NCBI GenBank assembly: GCA_029204225.1
Contig: MU835612.1
Span: forward strand, 1-37,739
Source of the DNA: Diphasiastrum complanatum
Lineage: Eukaryota > Streptophyta > Lycopodiopsida > Lycopodiales > Lycopodiaceae
DNA: 37,739 nt
Reading direction: 5' to 3'
Below, one piece after another: positions 31,301-37,739 of this stretch. The position numbers were made by a program, and so were the translations under genes. Each line of letters begins with the position of its first letter. Position 1 is the first letter of the stretch. The notes under the pieces were generated by a model. That model made no database searches, was not told where the DNA came from, and saw only the letters and a list, made by a program, of their open reading frames with translations.

Positions 31301-34300
31301 AGAGCAGTATCACTTGCAGTCCATGATGCCTGAGAGTAGGCCCATGAGGATGCACCAACCCGCCAGCTATAGGCATACAAGCATTGTAGTAGTTCACACC
31401 TAGTTGTAATTTTTAGGGTTTGCTCACAATGATGTACACCAGCTTGTCAAGTTCAATTATTGACTGGCTCTATTTCACTTATGCAAGTTAACGATTCTAA
31501 GCAGCCTCCTACTTCATAGGCATTAGACTGATGAGGGCCACTTTGAGCTATGTTTGCATTCTTCATGAGTCTCCAGGTATACATTCTTTGGATGATGCAA
31601 ACTAACATGCACATCTAACTTTTGCCACCTCTATTGGCCAAGTGGAGTCTTGACATATCAATTGACAATTTGGATCTCAAGATGTTTATACCTTATTTTG
31701 GTCAACAAATGAAATACTTGCTCTAGAAACTAGATTGTCCAAGTGATGTATAAAGACACTACAATTTCAATACATATTCTAGTTCTTTTTAACCCAAGGA
31801 TTGAGTTGTGCCATACAAATTATAATATCTAAAGTTGATGCTATGTTTGAAAGTGAATTTCACCACCCATGAAATGACATTTTTTAGCGTGATAATATAA
31901 TTCAAGCTCTTTGTAATGTGTCTTTGCATCCATAACTAAGCAAATGTCAGAATTCAGTAGAGCATGGTGTTCATGTTTCTAATCTCACTCATAGACCCTA
32001 GCTAACAAAGAACTTATTCTTACTTAAATTCGATTGGACTCCTTGAATAGTTAACACTCGTGCTCTATTGTTTCCCACCCTCATATTGCTTGCATTCATT
32101 TGTAAGAATTATATGAAAGGTAATCCTAGTATGGAGCTTGTTGGCGATTGAGCACTTGACAATGTAGCTCCTCTAAATCCTAGAAATATGAGAGCTATGT
32201 GCTTTGCATGCACATCTCCAAAAAGTAGAGTTAGCTTGCAATACTTTTCGGTCCTATACACCAACTCATCTTATTTGGTAGTGGAGCTTGTAGTGCAACC
32301 CATTTGCCTTCCAGTCTCCATCGTTTGACCTTTCTCCATTCAACTCTTACATCTGCTTGTTGTAAAGCTGTAAGCTCTTCATCCAGATATACTTGTGTTT
32401 TACAGAGCTTCCCCCTATTTTGAGCAACAAATTTCCTAGCTTTAGCATCCACAAATTTGACAAAAAGAACCCTATCCTTATTGACGATTTCCTTGCCCAT
32501 TTAAAAGGATTCTTTGATATCGTCTTTAGCAAGACCCATTTGGTCAAATAAGAAGTCTGAAATAGATTTGCCTTTTCCTGCAAACCATTTGAAGCTCTCT
32601 TCAATGATTCTTGTTCTTCTTTCACTGCTGTGGAGACTTCTTTGGAAAGTGCAACTTTGACCAAGTAATTAATTTTCAGCAAAGAACCTCTTGCCTTGTC
32701 TAAGTACAAGGTTTTTTCCTTATGATACATAACACTCACAGGGAGTAAAAACATCAATATAAAACAATTAGTTGTCATAAGGCTTTGACCGGATATACAT
32801 AAAACTAAAATAACATCAAAAATATCACTACAAATTGTGGTGTGTATAACACTTTGACGAAAGATAACAGATTGGAGCATCTACCTACAGTTACAAGACA
32901 AATGCGACACTAGCCAAATCAGATTAAAAGCACATCTAGTATATACACCAATACATAGGAATAGAGATTGATGATGTCCAGAATTGAATTTATGTGATAG
33001 AACTAAAACACAACTAGTCTTCAATCACTACTAGGATCTTGTAATGAATGACTTATAGAGATTTAACCATGAATACTGTAGAACTCACTCAAAATTTCTG
33101 CTGCTAGCTTTCATTGGCCCAATGACACAATTCAATAACCATAGGTGACCTTCATCCAAAATACAACTTACCGGCTGGCACTATACCAAGAGGGGTTTTT
33201 ATTGCTTGCTCCCAATCTTCCCTTTTCATAAGGCCATTAAGAACCTGTGTGAAGCTCTAACAAATTAAAATAATAAATCTAACCAGATAAGCAACTACAA
33301 GCTTACTTTCATAACCATTAAGGCAACAAAATATCTGATGTTACTATTACAGCAACTTAATGCCTAGACGTAGCACAAGCTTGTTGGCTTAAGGAAACAA
33401 GTTTGATTGCTATAAACAAAGGCTTTGAAGAAAACCACAATTTTGCATTAAAAAGTATTCCTATATACAAATAGTTTCATATTTGCTTTTGATCTACTTA
33501 AGGCACAGGACATCAAGATTTCAAAATCAGAAAACAACATATGAGAAAACTAGATGGAGTACATCTAGGGTTGGATGCCCTATTTGAAGGTCAAGGACCC
33601 ATGCAATTGCTTGCAACATTAAGGAACTTGATTATCGTTTGTCTTTGCTATTGGTGAAGAGCATAAAGCTTGAAACTTCAAACAACAAATACCATTTCCA
33701 GCCAATAATACACTGTCTGAACATCATAAAATACCCATTGAGTTGATTTGGCACCACTGTTTGTCGATTACTTAAACCAACATAATGAGCTACAAATTGA
33801 AATGTAACTCTGGTCACTTTTGAGCACCATGTGCACAAAACAAGATTCTTTTACTCTCAAGTATTTGATTTGGGGCTTAGAAGCCCGTTCCGACCAAAAT
33901 GGGTCGGAACGTTCCGTTCCGTACGTTCTGGAACGTTCCTGGTCGGAACAATTTTTTGTTTTTCAGTTGATTAGCTGTATTTATATGAATTAAATCCTTT
34001 GTAAAAAAAACGTATTTTTTTATTTTATTTTTTTTGAGGGCAGGCAACTAAGATTTGGGGCCACACTTTTATCAGCCTATTCTCCATTCAATAATGACTC
34101 GGGGCATTGTAACCATTGTAGGCACCGAATTGGGAAACTATCTCCTAGGTTTCAGAGGTCCCTTGGAGAGCTTAAAATCTTCTAGTTGAGAGCAACTTCT
34201 ATAATATCTTCCAGCACCCAAGCCTGAGGCTGCAAGCTTTAGGTTTAATGCTCTGAAGAGAAAAGTGCATCACCATCTGCTAGGATGAGTGCTAGTTCAG

Positions 34301-35638
34301 AAGTGCTGTCAATAATTATGATACATTGATAGAGTACATGAAAAATGTTTCTAGTGATGCTAGTGATGAACCCATATGGAAATCATAATGCTACCCAATG
34401 CCCTAGACCAAAGCAAGTTAAACTCCAGAACGGAAATGAGATCATTGTATCAATTATACAAACAAATGGTTGTCATTCACTAAGCCCCAATACTCACCAG
34501 TCTTTCCTGCGGGTAAGCAATACAAGAAATTGTTCCTGAACTGCATTTACTCAGACTCAGAAACTATTGATGAAGTTGTACTTTTAGAAAAATTAAGCAA
34601 CTAGTGTAGCTTCGAACCTCAACAAGGATGCCATCACCGCTCACACAGACGATACCATCAAACTGCGTAAGATTTAAGGACTTTACTAGTTCCTCCGCAT
34701 GACGCTGAAACTTGGTTTCTGCAGAACACAGTACCCAAAGGAAGGCAGAAAAACCTAGATCCATTAGTTACAACATTGACGAATAGCACGCCATTGGGTA
34801 TCGTTTAAAACCCGGTAGTGTATCTAAGACAATGAATAGAAAACAGAAAGTGCAACATCATTTACAATTTCTGGTGACCAACGCACCCCGAAGTGTGATA
34901 TGAATTCCAGCCGCTTTAAGTAGAGGCTCCACGACCGCCTTATACACACTCTGCGCGCCCTTCTTTCCACTGAATGGATTAACTAAAAGGAGCAGTCGCT
35001 TTGGTCGTCCTGCAAATAAAGGACAGTTCTTTGGCTCGTAACTTAATCAAACTTTTAAACATCAGGCCTGTTTCATTTCTCGTGATTAAAATTCAAGGCC
35101 AGTGCCTCCTCCCCCTACTGCTACGTTTTCTTAATGCTCTGAATAATATTTCTCATGGTAGACATATCTATGAACTCGAACTACGTGCTTTCATGGCTGG
35201 ATTTAAACCTGTTCCACTACATTCTTTGTTTTATGTATATCATTTCACAGGTAGGCATTTTTCTGAACTTGAACCATATGGATTTATAACTTAATATTTA
35301 GGTCAATTGGTATTTGAAAAAGGGCTGCGGTAATTACCATATGAATTTAGGCAGTTTTGAATCTCATTATGCCAAAGGTTGTGAGATGCTGGCAGGTCAA
35401 AATCAATTACAATATCCCTTCTCAACCTCTGGCTATCCCCACAGCACGCGTTATTCGGCAACTGAAACGCATGCAGTGTGATTGTAAGGGGCCCTGTCGA
35501 AATTCCAAGCAAATCTTTTTCCAGAATAAGGCTTCCGTTACCTTGCCCTGTCCATTTCAGCAACCCTGAAGAACTGCTAAAAGATGCCTTTACTCTCAAA
35601 TTGTCTATAAGGACTTCTTCCTGAATCGTTTCTTCCAT
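22398..35638 (-). CDS. SPHK1: Sphingosine (long-chain base) kinase, 10 coding exons, complete
   Basis: Phosphorylates sphingoid long-chain bases to their 1-phosphates, plant signalling lipids linked to stomatal and stress responses in Arabidopsis. Exons: 35638-35338, 35009-34887, 34718-34618, 33244-33172, 28001-27915, 27673-27596, 27477-27407, 26720-26454, 24338-24216, 22592-22398. All introns are GT-AG, phases match, and the sum is 1419 nt (472 residues plus TAA), near the roughly 480 of Arabidopsis SPHK1. Catalytic-domain motifs: LLLLVNPFSGKKGA (106-119), VCVSGDGILVEV (165-176; SGDG), GIVPAGTGNGMAKSL (195-209), DVDIESEKFRWLGS (259-272), NVPWASQDFLAAP, FSDGCLDMIIL (368-378) and DLDGEVVARG near 430-439. 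It ends RGLATVFSPV, like Arabidopsis. The start at 35638 is the first Met after an in-frame TGA (35698-35696). No defect is seen. The symbol is by resemblance; plants may have paralogues. Confidence 0.93.
23376..23470 (+). pseudogene. Ty3/gypsy-type aspartic protease fragment in intron 9
   Basis: The plus-strand frame CKVNDQVIFSLIDSGSSYF carries the LIDSGSS active-site signature that follows the zinc knuckle in plant gypsy elements. Upstream in another frame, GGTLESLMQLYKNPVNGL resembles the segment normally preceding it. It lies antisense to the host gene. Only about 200 bp of the element is recognisable. Confidence 0.5.
24339..26453 (-). other. Intron 8 of the sphingosine kinase gene
   Basis: 2.1 kb with no recognised element. 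It includes an 11-bp-arm hairpin (AAAAATTTGAT at 24762-24772 facing ATCAAATTTTT at 24784-24794) and a G11 run at about 25485-25495. The plus-strand frame at 25090-25425 lacks any family signature. Confidence 0.7.
29400..30008 (-). mobile_element. Leader/internal sequence of an LTR retrotransposon
   Basis: On the minus strand this follows the primer-binding site and reads into a mixed leader without clear gag. It includes an A/T-rich tract and the alternating segment GCACGCACGTACGG. Open frames of about 115 codons occur on both strands between 29452 and 29821, with no family signature. Left boundary and matching 3' LTR were not found. Confidence 0.35.
29994..30008 (-). other. Primer-binding site of a minus-strand LTR retrotransposon
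   Basis: The plus strand has GGCTCTGATACCAAC; its complement GTTGGTATCAGAGCC contains the initiator tRNA-Met-complementary core TGGTATCAGAGC. It sits 2 nt from a CATAACA-type LTR end on the minus strand, exactly the expected arrangement. Confidence 0.7.
30009..30953 (-). mobile_element. LTR-like segment, probable 5' LTR of the intron 4 element
   Basis: On the minus strand it would start TGTTAGTTTCCC (30953) and end GGTCATAACA (30009), giving TGTTA/TAACA inverted ends. A CCTATTTATATG TATA-like box lies near 30687-30698, followed downstream by a CTT-rich stretch. The inner edge is well supported by the adjacent primer-binding site; the outer edge is a guess (another TAACA-type end is at about 30600). 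No second LTR copy was noticed in the window. Confidence 0.4.
30620..30640. repeat. AAG/CTT trinucleotide microsatellite
   Basis: About seven AAG units on the plus strand, inside the LTR-like segment. Confidence 0.9.
32231..32880 (-). pseudogene. Retroelement ORF1-like fragment
   Basis: A minus-strand frame contains VKEEQESLKRASNGLQEKA (helical, charged). A second frame has RVLFVKFVDAKARKFVAQN, then KTQVYLDEELTALQQADVR and VEWRKVKRWRLEGKWVAL. The order (basic KF..A..R helix, (V/I)YLDEELT, then an Arg/Lys-rich helix ending EGKW) resembles the C-terminal domain of ORF1-type proteins of some non-LTR retroelements. One frameshift separates the two parts. Sense to the host gene, inside intron 4. 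Family resemblance is from memory and not checked. Confidence 0.4.
33245..34617 (-). other. Intron 3 of the sphingosine kinase gene
   Basis: 1373 bp, with donor GTTCGA after GILVE and AG before VLNGL. It contains the palindrome cluster at 33887-33950 and a T-rich tract (about 34014-34034); otherwise featureless. Confidence 0.85.
33887..33949. repeat. Palindrome cluster (GGAACGTTCC / GGTCGGAAC)
   Basis: GTTCCGACC (33887-33895) faces GGTCGGAAC (33902-33910) across a 6-nt loop. GGAACGTTCC occurs at 33906-33915 and 33930-33939, and GGTCGGAAC again at 33941-33949. Dense short inverted repeats of this kind are seen in the subterminal regions of plant DNA transposons such as hAT elements and MITEs. 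No terminal repeats or target duplication were identified. Confidence 0.7.
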
Positions 35639-36314
35639 TATTGAAGGTGTACAAACCTTGATAACAATGGCCGGATAGGCTGATAATATAATAATTCAAA
35701 CTAATGTCATGTTAGAATAGAAGAGGCATCCTCTTTTTGCATTTACTGCTAAATAATTGAGCAGTCATGTCAAATAATATTGCAAGAAAAATTCCTTCGA
35801 ATTCCTCTCAAAAGCATGCATCAACAGCCTTCTCGAAATCCATGCACAAATTGAAATGACGATGATGTTTGCAGATACTTCAGTTTAGAGGTATTAAACC
35901 CCACTACTGCTAATCGAAGCAACATCATCTAACACAAAAATTACAGCAATCTCTTCCAGAATAGCCTGGAGGTCACATTAAGGTATGAAATCAGCAGAAA
36001 ACCGAAGATTAATTGCATTCACATCAAAATAATGAAAGATATGTTCTGATGCAACGAGATCCGGAATCCATAACCTCCGACTTTGCCGCTGCAATGAAGA
36101 GATAAAATACTTGATCAATTCTCAGGCAACAAGAAATTTTGTCTAGTTTGGCCACAGATCTACACAAATTGACAACAGAAAGCTTGCCATAACCAGATTT
36201 ATCAGAAGCCATAGATCTGAGACGTTCATCAGTTTCAGTTCCGATCCACGATAAAATATTATGAGAGATAATATTTTGCAGATCCCAACGAGGTTCGTAT
36301 CTGAGTGGCGCCAC
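35639..36314 (-). other. 5' untranslated region / possible upstream exon of the sphingosine kinase gene
   Basis: Contains a 96-codon minus-strand frame (36314-36024) beginning MAPLRYEPRWDLQNI, with a second in-frame Met at MASDKSGYGKLS. It is not similar to the N-terminus of known plant sphingosine kinases and ends in a stop. It could be a non-coding first exon with upstream ORFs. An acceptor-like TTATCAG lies near 35683-35689. Confidence 0.35.
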
Positions 36315-36319
36315 CGTTA

Positions 36320-36430
36320 GATGATACCACTAGCGTTCAGATTTTGCCACGTTTTTAAGATCAGCCGTTGGGACTGCTCCGAGTGGCAGTATGCCACGTG
36401 GCACTATCCAAGTTGTCGGGCGTCAAACTA
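36320..36430 (-). promoter_or_regulatory. Putative sphingosine kinase promoter region
   Basis: Upstream of the kinase on the minus strand. It holds the perfect 10-bp palindrome GCCACGTGGC (36393-36402, with G-box core CACGTG), TGCCACGTTTTT near 36345, and GATCAGCCGTTGGGA at about 36360-36374. No clear TATA box. G-boxes are bound by bZIP and bHLH factors, including abscisic-acid- and light-responsive ones; which applies here is unknown. Confidence 0.45.
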
Positions 36431-37739
36431 GAAAGGCTCGTCGAGGGAGCAGCAAGCAACAAATGCCGGAAAGGAGTCCACGACTTATTAATAATTAACG
36501 AAGAAGTCTTCAAAGTCAACTCTTTTACAACCCCCCACCCCCCAAAGCCCCCTTTTTTTTTTTTTTTGGCCCCTCGGTCTCCCAAAATATGAGACAATAA
36601 AAAACAAGGTGATCTATACATCACAAGAGCCTTATCTTTATCCACAACAGTCAAATCATTGACCTTTTATTTCCTTTGAACAAATCTATCAAAAATTAAA
36701 AGCTAAAAAAAAACACATTTCGACAGTCAAACTGACTAAGCAGCGACACTTCATCAAATCGTAACAATAGCTTACCGTTGGTCGTGCATCACTAACAATG
36801 CTATGCATCTTACAGAATTGTGGGCCCATCCCATTATCGGCTCCATCCTCCAGGCTCAAAACCCATGTGAGAAAAGTGCATCAATCCTAAGTCACTAGCA
36901 AACTAGTGGATTGAGCAAACTAAGTACCATGGCATGATCTTCACACATATTGAGGATACTCTCAAATTCGGGCTATTGTCTGTTTCTTTGAAACCAAGAA
37001 TCTCATATTCTGGCTTTCGGATTGCATTTGAAATTCTCACACTCTTCGACTCTCAATGAAATGTAAGTGAACCTGAGTGATTTTCAAAGTTGGCAATCCG
37101 ATGGTTTGCCTTATCAAAAAGCATCCACACCAATATAAGGTTCTCAATAAATATTATTTTAGCAGATCATAGTAGAAATTGTACAAATGTATGGTTAAAT
37201 TATTTTGAAGAAATACGAGAAGGGTTTACACTTTGGGAAGAATTCACTCTGCACACAAATTTAAAATAAATAGAGACTTCAAGTTAGAAGATTGACAATA
37301 GCTTAAGCCTTAGAATGGGGCTTTGTTTCGTGGTCCTTCACAAGCTTGTTAAAAAGAGTTTCCACTTTCCAATGCTTTATGGAATCATTTGATGTTAGGG
37401 TTATACCCCTCCACAAGTCCCATTCTCCACATCAATCCAAGAAACCAAATTTTGAAAATTTACATACCGTTAGGTAGATCTTTGGACCAACATCAGTACC
37501 TGGATTAAGAACCTATCAAAAAGCTAATACTTGGTCAACAATCAAAAAACAAATCTAAAATGTATGTGGAAACCAGCCTTGGTGAGTAAGTTAAGCCCAA
37601 GTTCCTGGGTGGGATTGGTTTACCAAGGCCATTTATATTGTGTAGTAGCAACTTCACCTCATAAATAAATGTTTGACTAGTATGTTTGTACATTGAAACC
37701 AACATTGATGAGCAAGTTCCACACACCCGTGAGGGAGGT
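36431..37739. other. Intergenic, nothing certain
   Basis: Low-complexity C-, T- and A-runs occur at 36530-36570. A pair of loosely similar segments (GAAACCAGCCTTGG... near 37570 and GAAACCAACATTGATG... near 37695) lie about 122 bp apart. A 45-nt exon-like stretch at 37468-37512 is discussed in the findings. Confidence 0.45.

Larger units (their letters stand above)
28002..33171 (-). other. Intron 4 of the sphingosine kinase gene, retroelement-rich
   Basis: A 5170-bp intron bounded by GTAAGT after GIVPAG (33171-33170) and AG at 28003-28002 before TGNGMAK. It contains an LTR-element end with a primer-binding site (about 29400-30953), an ORF1-like fragment (32231-32880), a T16-like run near 28433-28450, an AAG microsatellite, and sequence I cannot assign (28450-29400 and 30960-32200). 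Confidence 0.85.

Noticed and set aside
31185-31403. Plus-strand 72-codon frame in intron 4
   Set aside because: Some protein-like composition but no recognisable motif and no supporting flanks; antisense to the host gene.
1-37739. tRNA, rRNA, snoRNA, microRNA or CRISPR-like arrays
   Set aside because: No cloverleaf-like A/B-box pair, rRNA core sequence or regularly spaced repeat-spacer pattern was noticed by eye. A covariance-model search would be needed to exclude small RNAs.

Overview
The window looks like nuclear DNA from a large-genome land plant, most likely a gymnosperm; the taxon is an inference. Three things point that way. A plant-type sphingosine kinase gene has multi-kilobase introns loaded with decayed retroelements. 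The 5' leaders and promoters are plant-like, with a telo-box, a TC/GA microsatellite and G-boxes. Most of the rest is old, mutated transposon sequence of low to moderate GC. I saw no bacterial, viral or organellar gene arrangement, no CRISPR array, and no rRNA or tRNA gene.

Left edge (1-3430). Only one host coding segment is recognised: a first coding exon on the minus strand (2278-2393). It resembles the plant TMEM185 / 'transmembrane Fragile-X-F-associated' RING-finger membrane protein family. The rest of that gene would lie beyond the left edge. Its putative leader and promoter (about 2394-3430) carry a TC repeat, telomere-like boxes, G-boxes and an inverted ACCGTTGGAT pair.

Transposon belt (3430-22390). 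It holds a gag remnant (about 5128-5460) and a nearly full-length Ty1/copia retrotransposon (5957-11332). The copia element has 262-bp LTRs, an initiator-Met-type primer-binding site, a polypurine tract, and gag, protease, integrase, RT and RNase H in copia order, broken by frameshifts and stops. It inserted into a 26-bp tandem duplication. Next comes a 5'-truncated L1-like LINE on the minus strand (about 13700-15930), abutting a long decayed minus-strand coding region (about 15930-20715). The proximal part of that region encodes an unusual reverse-transcriptase-like protein with Penelope/telomerase-like motifs; the remainder I cannot identify.

Right half (22398-36430). A minus-strand sphingosine (long-chain base) kinase gene is complete at sequence level. 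Its coding sequence is in 10 exons from 35638 down to 22398. Every junction is GT-AG, phases agree throughout, and the product is 472 residues with all the diacylglycerol-kinase-type catalytic motifs. Intron 4 (5.2 kb) contains an LTR-retrotransposon end with a primer-binding site and an ORF1-like retroelement fragment; intron 9 contains a Ty3/gypsy protease fragment. The promoter (about 36320-36430) shares G-box and CCGTTGGA-like motifs with the left gene. The last 1.3 kb holds nothing certain.

The two host genes are both on the minus strand and show no functional link. The most novel item is the 18.3-20.7 kb reverse-transcriptase-like remnant and its unidentified downstream companion sequence.
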